From assembly GCF_001591005.1 (NCBI RefSeq), contig NZ_BCTY01000036.1, positions 1-38,364 on the forward strand: a DNA stretch of 38,364 nucleotides, in the 5' to 3' direction. The stretch's first letter is position 1. Each line of letters starts with the position of its first letter. The DNA is from Sphingomonas sanguinis NBRC 13937. Its GTDB lineage: Bacteria; Pseudomonadota; Alphaproteobacteria; Sphingomonadales; Sphingomonadaceae. Below, in pieces: positions 17,597-25,490 of this stretch. The notes under the pieces are model-generated. The model made no database searches. It was not told the DNA's origin and was given only the letters and a program-made list of their open reading frames with translations. The translations under genes and the position numbers were made by a program.

Positions 17597-17959
17597 ATGC
17601 AACCCCATATTCGCGCGATCGTCGCCGCCTCCGCCCATGCGCTCGTCACCGGCAAGAAGGTGGCCGGTCTCTATGATCACGAGGCCGACCGGCATCTTCG
17701 CATCGCGGCGGAAGCACGCGGCGAACATCTTCAGGGCTTCGACGGCGACCGGGGCGCGAAGTTCGGCGGCACCCTTCCCGAACTGCAGGACACCGGCGCC
17801 GGAACCTCGATTCATATGGAGATCGTCGAGGGCGAGGCGCGGGGTTATGACCGCAGCAGCGCCGGCCACTTCACCACCCGCGTGACCGAGCAGCGGGTGC
17901 AGCTGTTCGATCATGCCGAGGGGGCATGGTTTACCTTCGAGGTCGAGATCGCACCCTAA
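17597..17959 (+). CDS. Small protein with four internal repeats, function unknown
   Basis: I do not recognise a named function. The 120-residue protein has no signal peptide or membrane segment. After a helical N-terminus there are four short repeats of the form hydrophobic-x-Gly/Leu-Tyr/Phe-Asp followed by a turn and a beta strand: VAGLYDHEADRHLRI (22-36), LQGFDGDRGAKFGG (45-58), ARGYDRSSAGHFTTR (81-95) and VQLFDHAEGAWFTFEV (101-116). This pattern suggests a small four-fold beta protein, such as a beta-flower-like fold (inference). It follows the SulP gene by 56 bp and may be cotranscribed. Its stop codon directly abuts the stop codon of the convergent lacI-type gene with no gap. Confidence 0.7.
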   Translation: MQPHIRAIVAASAHALVTGKKVAGLYDHEADRHLRIAAEARGEHLQGFDGDRGAKFGGTLPELQDTGAGTSIHMEIVEGEARGYDRSSAGHFTTRVTEQRVQLFDHAEGAWFTFEVEIAP

Positions 17960-19003
17960 TCAATTGGCGATAGGGCTCTGGCCCAGGGCGAGATGGCTCT
18001 GGCCCAGGCGCAGCGTCATGCCCCATAGGCGCTGCACCAGCGGCTCGTTCATGTCCTGCTGTCCCGGCAGCAGCGTAACCAGCCCGCGCGCCAGAGCCAG
18101 CCCCAGATCGTCCAGCTCCAGCGAGAAGCAGGTCAGATCGGGCGACAGCGCGCGACAGGCCGGATTGTCGCGCAGCCCGATCACCGCCACGTCCCGCCCC
18201 GGCTCCAGCCCCAGGCGACGCAGCGCGCGATACGCGCCGACCGGCGCGGTTTCCCCCATCAGCAGCAGCGCGGTCGGGCGGTCGGGCAGCGCCATCAGCT
18301 CGCGCGCCGTCACCTCGCCATCGCTCTCGTCGGTCTCGCCATGATGGACGAGCGCCGGGTCGAAGGCGATGCCCGCCTGCGCCAGTGCGTGCCGATACTG
18401 CTCGACCACGATATGGCTGTTGTTGATCGTGGCGGGGGGCGCGACCAGCCCGATACGGCGATGCCCCGCACCGGTCAGCAGCCCCATGGCATCGGCGACC
18501 ACCCCCTCGAAATCCAGGTCGATCCAGGCATAGTCACGCGCCGTCGCGGTGCGCCCCAGCGCCACGAACGGAATGCCGCGATCGAGGAGGAAAGCGATGC
18601 GCGGATCGTCATGCTGGGTGCCCGACAGCACCCAGCCATCGACCGTCCCGCGCGAGACGTGCCGCCGCAGGAAGGTCAGCCCGTCCTCGCCCTTGCGCGC
18701 CAACAGGACCGCCAGGTCCAGGTCATGCTCGCCCAACCCGGCCTGCACGCCCTCCAGCAACGCCATGAAGAAGGGGTCGCCATGAATCGCACTGTCATGC
18801 TCCAGGGTCAGCATGAAGCCGATGGTGCCCGTCCGTCCGCTGCGCAGCGTCCGCCCCGACTGGTTGGGGATATAGCCATGCAGGCGCGCCGCCTCGACCA
18901 CCCGCTTGCGCGTGTCGGGGCTGACGTCCTTGCGGTCGTTCAGCGCGCGCGACACCGTGCCGATCGACAGGCCGAGGTGACGGGCGAGTTCGCGTATGTC
19001 CAT
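17960..19003 (-). CDS. LacI-family transcriptional regulator of the glycan locus
   Basis: This is a LacI/GalR repressor. The N-terminal helix-turn-helix is MDIRELARHLGLSIGTVSRA, followed by LNDRKDVSPDTRKRVVEAA and the hinge region (IPNQSGRTLRSGRTGTIGFML-type boundary near residues 45-65). The periplasmic-binding-protein-like effector domain covers about 60-340, with conserved DGWVLSG and HRRIGLV segments. The length of 347 residues is standard. I chose ATG 19003, where the HTH begins. The longer frame would run through the operator-like palindrome at 19098-19113. The gene is divergent from the GH31 operon, so it most likely represses that operon and itself until a sugar or oligosaccharide inducer binds. 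Confidence 0.92.
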   Translation of the reverse strand: MDIRELARHLGLSIGTVSRALNDRKDVSPDTRKRVVEAARLHGYIPNQSGRTLRSGRTGTIGFMLTLEHDSAIHGDPFFMALLEGVQAGLGEHDLDLAVLLARKGEDGLTFLRRHVSRGTVDGWVLSGTQHDDPRIAFLLDRGIPFVALGRTATARDYAWIDLDFEGVVADAMGLLTGAGHRRIGLVAPPATINNSHIVVEQYRHALAQAGIAFDPALVHHGETDESDGEVTARELMALPDRPTALLLMGETAPVGAYRALRRLGLEPGRDVAVIGLRDNPACRALSPDLTCFSLELDDLGLALARGLVTLLPGQQDMNEPLVQRLWGMTLRLGQSHLALGQSPIAN

Positions 19004-19068
19004 GCCGCTGTGATCGCGACACAAAGGCTTTCGCACAAGTCCCCGCCCCACAGCGCGCGACAACGGCA

Positions 19069-19097
19069 TTGACAGAGGCCCGCAATGGGCCGACAAC
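19069..19097 (+). promoter_or_regulatory. Predicted promoter of the GH31 operon
   Basis: A perfect -35 hexamer TTGACA (19069-19074) is followed after 17 bp by GACAAC (19092-19097), a weak -10 match (3 of 6). The spacing is ideal. The LacI-type palindrome starts at the next base, so a bound repressor would cover the transcription start. Confidence 0.6.
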
Positions 19098-19113
19098 CCG
19101 TAAACGTTTACGG
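19098..19113. promoter_or_regulatory. LacI-type operator palindrome
   Basis: CCGTAAACGTTTACGG is a perfect 16-bp palindrome with the central CpG characteristic of LacI/GalR-family operators. It lies between the divergent lacI-type gene and the GH31 gene, directly after a TTGACA promoter and 34 bp before the GH31 start. I found no second copy elsewhere in the window. Confidence 0.85.
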
Positions 19114-19147
19114 CCATCGCAGAATGGTATGGGGAGGGTCAGGGCGC

Positions 19148-21202
19148 TTGGACACGCTTGTTCTGGAAGCACGCGCGATATCGTGGCGTTATAACGGCGA
19201 CTGGCTGCGGATCGAGGCGCATGGGCCGGACGGGCTGCGGCTGCGTGCCTCCCCCTTTCCCGATCGTGGCGCGACGCCGGGCGCGCTGTTAGACGACATC
19301 GCCGCCGGGGCGAGCGACCCCGTCGTCACGCGCGACGGCACGACCGCAAGTATCACCCATGGCCGCATCACCGCCGAGGTCGACCTTCAGGGCCGCGTCC
19401 GCTTCCTGAACCAGCGCGGCGAGCTGCTGCTGGAAGAGAAATGGCGGCAGCGCGACACGATCAGCCAATTCTGGACGGTCGGGACCAAGGCCATCCGCAC
19501 GATCAGCGCGCTGGGCCTGGCGGGACGCGAGTTCAAGGTCCTCGACGGCGACGCCGCGCAGATCACCGTCCGCTTCGAGGCCAAGGCGAACGAACGCCTC
19601 TATGGCATGGGCCAGTATCAGCAGCCCCATCTCGACCTCGCCGGGTGCCTTTTGGAGCTGGCGCAACGCAATTCGCAGGCCAGCGTGCCTTTTGTCGTGT
19701 CGAGCCATGGCTATGGCTTTCTGTGGAACATGCCCGCCGTGGGCGAGGCGCATTTCGCCGCCAATGGCGCGACCTGGACCGCGCGGGCCGCGCATGAGAT
19801 CGATTACTGGATCACCGCCGCCGACAGTCCGGCAGAAATCGTGCGCAACTATGCCCGCGTCACCGGCACCGTGCCGATGATGCCCGATTATGCGCTGGGG
19901 CTGTGGCAGAGCAAGCTGCGCTACCGCACGCAGGACGAGTTGCTGTCGGTCGCGCGCGACTATCATGCGCGCGGCATTCCGCTGGCCGTCATCGTCGCCG
20001 ATTTCTTCCACTGGCCGGTGCAGGGCGACTGGCGCTTCGATCCGCGCGAATGGCCCGATCCGGCGGCGATGACTGCCGAGCTGAAGGCGATGGGCACGCA
20101 GTTGCTCGTATCGGTCTGGCCGACGGTCGATCACCGCTCGGAAAACTATCCCGCGCTGGTCGAGAAGGGCTATCTGGTCCGGGCCAAGCGGGGGCTGGAC
20201 GTGCAGCAGGAATTTCTGGGCAATACCCGCTTCATCGACGTGACCAACCCCGGTGCGCGGGCCTTCCTGTGGGATACGGTCAAGCGCAACTATCGCGAGC
20301 AGGGCGTGGCGCTGTTCTGGCTGGACGAGGCCGAGCCGGAATATAGCGCCTATGACTACGACAATTACCGTTATCATGCGGGCAGCGTGCTGGCGGTCGG
20401 CAACGCCTATCCGCTGCACTTCGCCCAGGCCTTTCATGACGGCCTGAGCGCCGAGGGCGAGACCGAGATCGTCAGCCTGATCCGCTGCGCCTGGGCGGGC
20501 AGCCAGCGTTACGGCGCGCTGGTCTGGTCGGGCGACATCCATTCCTCGTTCGAGGCGATGCGCAACCAGCTGAGCGCCGGGTTGAACATGGGGATGGCGG
20601 GCATTCCGTGGTGGACGACCGATATCGGCGGTTTCCATGGCGGCGATGTCGGCGATCCCGCCTTTCACGAACTGATGATCCGCTGGTTCCAATGGGCGGT
20701 CTTCACGCCCGTGCTGCGGATGCATGGGCACCGCGATCCGATCACCCCGCCCGCCGAGCCGTTCCGCGACGGCGTGGCGCAGTGCGATACGGGGGCGGGC
20801 AACGAGCTGTGGAGCTTTGGCGAGCGGGTGTACGAGGCGCTGCATTGCTATGCCGCCTTGCGCGAGCGGCTTCGCCCCTATGTCGCATCGCTGATGCGGG
20901 CCGCGCATGAGCATGGCGATCCGCTGATGCGGCCGATGTTCTACGACCATCCCAACGATCCGCGCTGCTGGGCGGTGGACGATCAGTATATGTTCGGCCC
21001 CGACCTGCTGGTCGCACCGGTGACGGCGGCGGGCGTCGGCGAACGATGCGTCTATCTGCCCGAGGGGATATGGCTGGACGCCTGGACCAGGGAGCGGGTC
21101 GAGGGCGGTGGGCATGTCTGCTGCTCGGCACCGGTCCACCGGATTCCCGTCTTCATCCGCGACGGCGCGGCGGTAACGGCGGCGTTCGACAAGACGCGCT
21201 AG
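19148..21202 (+). CDS. GH31 family alpha-glycosidase (alpha-xylosidase type)
   Basis: This is a retaining GH31 hydrolase that removes alpha-linked sugars from the non-reducing end of oligosaccharides. It has no signal peptide, so it is cytoplasmic. The N-terminal beta-sandwich occupies about residues 1-245. The TIM barrel carries the nucleophile Asp393 in LFWLDEAEPEY and the acid/base Asp463 in VWSGDIHSSF, followed by GIPWWTTDIGGFHGG and RMHGHRDP. The best start is TTG 19148, with GGAGGG 9 nt upstream. ATG 19124 lacks a ribosome site, and a start at 19085 would place the operator inside the gene. The length is 684 residues. It is the first gene of an operon followed by a GPH symporter, as with E. 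coli yicI and yicJ, which favours alpha-xylosides; alpha-glucosidase or alpha-galactosidase activity remains possible. Confidence 0.9.
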   Translation: MDTLVLEARAISWRYNGDWLRIEAHGPDGLRLRASPFPDRGATPGALLDDIAAGASDPVVTRDGTTASITHGRITAEVDLQGRVRFLNQRGELLLEEKWRQRDTISQFWTVGTKAIRTISALGLAGREFKVLDGDAAQITVRFEAKANERLYGMGQYQQPHLDLAGCLLELAQRNSQASVPFVVSSHGYGFLWNMPAVGEAHFAANGATWTARAAHEIDYWITAADSPAEIVRNYARVTGTVPMMPDYALGLWQSKLRYRTQDELLSVARDYHARGIPLAVIVADFFHWPVQGDWRFDPREWPDPAAMTAELKAMGTQLLVSVWPTVDHRSENYPALVEKGYLVRAKRGLDVQQEFLGNTRFIDVTNPGARAFLWDTVKRNYREQGVALFWLDEAEPEYSAYDYDNYRYHAGSVLAVGNAYPLHFAQAFHDGLSAEGETEIVSLIRCAWAGSQRYGALVWSGDIHSSFEAMRNQLSAGLNMGMAGIPWWTTDIGGFHGGDVGDPAFHELMIRWFQWAVFTPVLRMHGHRDPITPPAEPFRDGVAQCDTGAGNELWSFGERVYEALHCYAALRERLRPYVASLMRAAHEHGDPLMRPMFYDHPNDPRCWAVDDQYMFGPDLLVAPVTAAGVGERCVYLPEGIWLDAWTRERVEGGGHVCCSAPVHRIPVFIRDGAAVTAAFDKTR

Positions 21203-21267
21203 GCGATACGCATCGGGAATTTCAACGGAACCGTCAAAGGACGGACCGACAGAGGAGGCAGAAGGTC

Positions 21268-22674
21268 ATGGCGGCATCGATGGCGGACCACGCCATAGCA
21301 GCGGATCACGAGCGGCGGCCCGGCGCGCCCGCCCCGATTCCGCCTGCCTCCATCCCCTTTATCGAGAAAATCTGCTACGGCTTCGGCGATGCGGGGGGCA
21401 CGATCGTCACCGGGCTGATCGCCAATTTCCTGACCTTCTACTATACCGATGTCTTCGGGCTGGCGCCGGGCATCGTCGGCATATTGTTCCTGTCGCTGCG
21501 CATCTTCGATGCCGTGTCCGATCCCCTGATCGGCATCATGGCGGACCGCACCACGACCCGCTGGGGACGGTTCCGGCCCTATCTGCTCTGGACCGCGATT
21601 CCGGTGGGGCTCAGCTGTTTCCTGACCTTCCAGGCGCCGGACTTCAGCTATGACGGCAAGGTCGCCTATGCCGCGATCACCTATTTCCTGCTCGCTCTGT
21701 CCTATTCGCTCAACAACGTCCCCTATTGCGCGCTGATCACCCGGATGACCGACAGCGAGCGCGAAGGCGTGTCGTGCCAGTCGGTGCGCTTCGCGATGGT
21801 CGCGGTGGCGTCCTTCTGCGTGTCGGTCGGGCTGCCCATCCTGGTGCGCCATCTGGGCGGTGCGGACATCGCGCGCGGCTATCGCGACGGCGTGGCGATC
21901 CTGAGCGCGGCGGCGGTCGTCATGTTCCTGATCTGCTTCCTGTTCGTGCGCGAGCGGGTCGCCGCCGCCGATTCCGCCGACGTGCCGCTGAAGGTCGCGA
22001 TCGCCAACACGTTGAAGAACGACCAGCTGCGCTGGACCTTCCTGATGACGCTGCTGCTGATCGCGATCTTCAATACCAAGGGCGGCGCGGCGTTGTACTT
22101 CATCACCTATGTGCTGAAGGGCGATGCGACCTATCAGGCGCTGTTCTTCGGCACCGCGACGGTGGGCGGGTTCCTGGGCTCGATCGTGGTGCAAGCGTTC
22201 ACGCGCCGCTTCGATGTGCGCAGCGTCTATATCTGGGTGAACCTGATCCTGGTCGCCGGACATTGCGCTACCTTCTTCGTACCGGGCGACTATCCGACCC
22301 TGTGGCTGGTGCTGGTCGGGCTGTGCTGCATCGTACTGGGCTGCACCCTGCCGCTCCACTTCACTTTGATCCAGCTGGCCGACCAATATGGCGAGTGGAA
22401 GCTGGGGATGCGCTCCTCGGGCATGAGCTTCGCCTTCAACCAGTTCTTCGTGAAGCTGGCTTGGGCGGTGGCGGGTGCGCTGATCAGTGGGGTGCTGGTC
22501 CTCGTGTCCTACAGGGCGGGGGCGGGCAACCAGACGCCCCTGTCGCTGGCCGGCATCCGCCTGTTGTCGACCATCATTCCCGGCCTGATGCACCTGGCGC
22601 TGGCCTTTGCCGTCTCGCGCCTGATCCTGAACCGCGCCACCATCGCGCGCATGACCGCCGAGCGCGGCGCATGA
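21268..22674 (+). CDS. GPH-family sugar:cation symporter (MFS)
   Basis: This is a twelve-helix inner-membrane symporter of the glycoside-pentoside-hexuronide family (MelB/XynP/YicJ type), expected to import mono- or oligosaccharides with a proton or sodium. Family signatures include EKICYGFGDAGGTI at the first helix, the TM2-3 loop with DPLIGIMADRTTTRWGRFRP, and a central cytoplasmic loop ending at NDQLRWTF. The N-terminus has a 35-residue Pro/Ala-rich extension before helix 1. ATG 21268 is preceded by AGGAGG with 9-nt spacing. The gene lies 65 bp after GH31 and its stop overlaps an ATG of the following hydrolase frame (ATGA), so it is mid-operon. Confidence 0.92.
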   Translation: MAASMADHAIAADHERRPGAPAPIPPASIPFIEKICYGFGDAGGTIVTGLIANFLTFYYTDVFGLAPGIVGILFLSLRIFDAVSDPLIGIMADRTTTRWGRFRPYLLWTAIPVGLSCFLTFQAPDFSYDGKVAYAAITYFLLALSYSLNNVPYCALITRMTDSEREGVSCQSVRFAMVAVASFCVSVGLPILVRHLGGADIARGYRDGVAILSAAAVVMFLICFLFVRERVAAADSADVPLKVAIANTLKNDQLRWTFLMTLLLIAIFNTKGGAALYFITYVLKGDATYQALFFGTATVGGFLGSIVVQAFTRRFDVRSVYIWVNLILVAGHCATFFVPGDYPTLWLVLVGLCCIVLGCTLPLHFTLIQLADQYGEWKLGMRSSGMSFAFNQFFVKLAWAVAGALISGVLVLVSYRAGAGNQTPLSLAGIRLLSTIIPGLMHLALAFAVSRLILNRATIARMTAERGA

Positions 22675-22697
22675 CCCCTATCCCGGAACCCCGATCC

Positions 22698-25334
22698 ATG
22701 ACCCAAAAGCCCCGCCGTTCCGCCTCCGTGCTGATCTCCGTCTTGCTCGGCTCGGTCGCGGTGCCAGCACTTGCGCAGGAGACGATCACCGTCGACCTCG
22801 CCAGCGACACCGGCGCCTTTCATGGCGGGGCGTCGGGCACACTCTATGGTCTGTACGACGCGCGGCTGCCGCATCCCAATCTGGTCGAGGGCATTGCCCT
22901 ACGCACCGTCTCGACCAAGGCGCAGGACGGGCCGCAGCATCCGGGTGCCGACGCGCTGGAGGTGTCGACGCTGCTGACCGATGCGTCGGGCGGCGACACC
23001 TATATCTACATGACCGACATCAACCGCGAATTTCCCTATGACTGGAAGACTGGGGACTGTGCGCAGTCGGTGACGAACTATATCGAGAAGCTGCGCGCGC
23101 AGGTGCGGCAGGTGAAGACCATGGCCCCGCGCTATCGCGACCGGATCGTCTTCGTCCCCTATAACGAGCCCGACGGCAACATGTTCGCCGAAGGGCCTAA
23201 GAGCTGCAACAATATCCGGTGGCAGAAGGACCCGACCGCGTTCAACGACGCCTGGGACCGGGCGGTACGGATGATCCGCCAGGAACTGCCCGGCGCGCGG
23301 ATTGCCGGGCCGAACACCAGCATCCTCTACCCAGAGGTGGAAGGCTTTCTGCGCCACGCCATCGCCGCCGACACCATGCCCGACATCATCACCTGGCACG
23401 AACTCAGCAACCCGGCGACGGTGCGGACCAGCGTGCGCAAGTACCGCGAATGGGAGGACCGGCTGGTCAAGGGCACCCAGTGGCAGGGCCGCCACCTGCC
23501 GGTGAACATCAACGAATATGCCTATAACTACCACACCTCGGTCCCCGGCCAGATGGTGCAGTGGGTCGCGGCTATCGAGGACTCCAAGGTCGATGCCGAC
23601 ATCGCCTATTGGAATATCGACGGCAATCTGAGCGACTCCGCCGTCCAGGCCAATCGCGGCAACGGGCAATGGTGGCTGCTGAACCGCTATGCCACAATGA
23701 GCGGCCACACCCTGGCCGTCACGCCGCCGCATCCCGACCAGAGCTATACGCTGCAGGGCGTGGCGACGCTGGACCCGGCGCGCGGCCAGATGCGGATGCT
23801 GTTCGGCGGCGCATCCGGCGCGGCGACCGTGGCCCTTACCCATGTCCCCGCCAGCTTCGGCGGCACCGCCCGCGTGCGGGTGCGCGAGATCGGATGGACC
23901 GGCCAGTTGGGCGATAGCGCCCCGCCGGTCCTGGTCGGCGACCGGATCGTGCCGGTGAAGGATGGCCAGGTCGCCCTCCCCTTCGGCCAAGACGGCTGGC
24001 CCGCCCTTCGCGAGGAAGCGGCCTATGAGTTGCTGCTCACCCCTGGCCAGGGCGTTCGGCCCACCGCCGTCCCTTCGCGCTGGCGACAGGATTACGAGGC
24101 GGAAAAAGCGACTCGGCGTGGCGAGGGCCTTAGCGTGCGCGGCCCCGAAGGCTCGCCCGATCATGTCGACCGCTTCCACGTCTCGAACGGCTATCTGGTC
24201 GAGGGGTTCAAGACCGGCACCGACGCCGCGCTGGACTTCGCGGTCGAGGTGCCGCGCGCCGGGCGCTACGACCTGAGCGTGCTCGCCAGCACCTTCAACA
24301 AGGACCCGCTGGCCGAGGCGCAGGGGCCGACCAATGTCTATCTGCTGATCGACGGCAAAGCGGCGGGCGAGCTGTTCCTGCCGCTGGGCTACAAGCCCGC
24401 CGTGCTCGACCATGCGGATACGACCGTTTCGCTGACGCGCGGCCGCCATATCCTGACGCTCTCGACCCGAAGCCGGGACGGCCAGGGGCGGACGCAGGGC
24501 AATGCGATGGTCGACCGCATCACCCTGACCGCCGCCGATCCCGCCGCCACCCGCGCCCATTACGATGTGGCCGACGCGGTGCTGAAGGGCGGGTCCCGCT
24601 CCGGCGGCGACGCGGTGACGCTGGCGGAGGACGGTAGCGCGACCTTCTGGGTCTATGCCGCGCGGGACGGCCTGGCGCGCCTTGCCCCCGACGCCAGCGG
24701 CGGCGCGGTGCGGATGGCGGTCAATGGCCGCGAGACGAAGGGCCATTCCTTCCTGCTCGGCGGGATCAACAAGGTGGTGCTGACCGCCGCCGCCGGATCG
24801 CCGTCGCTGCGCGGTCTGTCGGTGACGCCCGAGACCAGCCCCGCCCCCCGCCATTACGAAGCGGAGGCCGCACAGGTCGCCGGGACCGCGCGCATCGGCG
24901 CGGCGTCGCTGGCCAGCGGAGGCCGTGCGGTATTCGACATCGGTGGCGCGCCGGGCAACGGCAACACGCTGACCTTCCCCAGGGTCATGGCGGACCGTGC
25001 TGGCACCTATGCACTGACCCTGCGCTATTCCAACGAGGAACAGGCCAAGGCGACGCATTACAATCCCGACCCGCTCGCCCGGATCGCGCGCATTGCAGTC
25101 AATGGCGGCGAACCGATCCTGGTCAGTGCGCCGCACAGCTTCAACGCCAACAACTGGTGGGAGATGACGGTACCCGTGACGCTGAAGGCAGGCGCCAACA
25201 CCATCCGTATCGCGGGCGAGGAACAGCCCAATTGGGATGGCCGGACCTATGCGTCGCAGAGCTGGCCCGGCATCCTGCTCCGCTCGCGCTTCGCCCCCAA
25301 TATCGACCGGATTACCATCACGCCCATGCCCTGA
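22698..25334 (+). CDS. Secreted clan GH-A hydrolase with two CBM35-like modules
   Basis: This is a predicted extracytoplasmic retaining glycosidase. The signal peptide ends VAVPALA-QE. The catalytic domain (about residues 30-370) carries Glu157 in VPYNEPDGN (acid/base) and Glu273 in PVNINEYAYNY (nucleophile). They are 116 residues apart, as in GH39-like clan GH-A enzymes. A beta-sandwich of about 90 residues follows. Then come two carbohydrate-binding modules of CBM35/CBM6 type, each opening with YEAE (about residues 470-615 and 720-878). I could not assign a numbered family. I chose ATG 22698, which gives a clean signal peptide. ATG 22671 overlaps the symporter stop (ATGA) and would add nine residues. 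It likely cuts or debranches a polysaccharide before import. Confidence 0.82.
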   Translation: MTQKPRRSASVLISVLLGSVAVPALAQETITVDLASDTGAFHGGASGTLYGLYDARLPHPNLVEGIALRTVSTKAQDGPQHPGADALEVSTLLTDASGGDTYIYMTDINREFPYDWKTGDCAQSVTNYIEKLRAQVRQVKTMAPRYRDRIVFVPYNEPDGNMFAEGPKSCNNIRWQKDPTAFNDAWDRAVRMIRQELPGARIAGPNTSILYPEVEGFLRHAIAADTMPDIITWHELSNPATVRTSVRKYREWEDRLVKGTQWQGRHLPVNINEYAYNYHTSVPGQMVQWVAAIEDSKVDADIAYWNIDGNLSDSAVQANRGNGQWWLLNRYATMSGHTLAVTPPHPDQSYTLQGVATLDPARGQMRMLFGGASGAATVALTHVPASFGGTARVRVREIGWTGQLGDSAPPVLVGDRIVPVKDGQVALPFGQDGWPALREEAAYELLLTPGQGVRPTAVPSRWRQDYEAEKATRRGEGLSVRGPEGSPDHVDRFHVSNGYLVEGFKTGTDAALDFAVEVPRAGRYDLSVLASTFNKDPLAEAQGPTNVYLLIDGKAAGELFLPLGYKPAVLDHADTTVSLTRGRHILTLSTRSRDGQGRTQGNAMVDRITLTAADPAATRAHYDVADAVLKGGSRSGGDAVTLAEDGSATFWVYAARDGLARLAPDASGGAVRMAVNGRETKGHSFLLGGINKVVLTAAAGSPSLRGLSVTPETSPAPRHYEAEAAQVAGTARIGAASLASGGRAVFDIGGAPGNGNTLTFPRVMADRAGTYALTLRYSNEEQAKATHYNPDPLARIARIAVNGGEPILVSAPHSFNANNWWEMTVPVTLKAGANTIRIAGEEQPNWDGRTYASQSWPGILLRSRFAPNIDRITITPMP

Positions 25335-25490
25335 CGGCTCGCCCGCAAAAGCAGGGCACCAGGTCCTGGTCTGTCGCCGACGCCGCACCAGGGCCCGCAA
25401 CTCCGTACTTGCCGCGCGACAAATGTCCGACATATCGTTCGACGCAATGGGCGGCACCGAAGCCAGCCACGCCAATGGGAGAGAAGTCGG

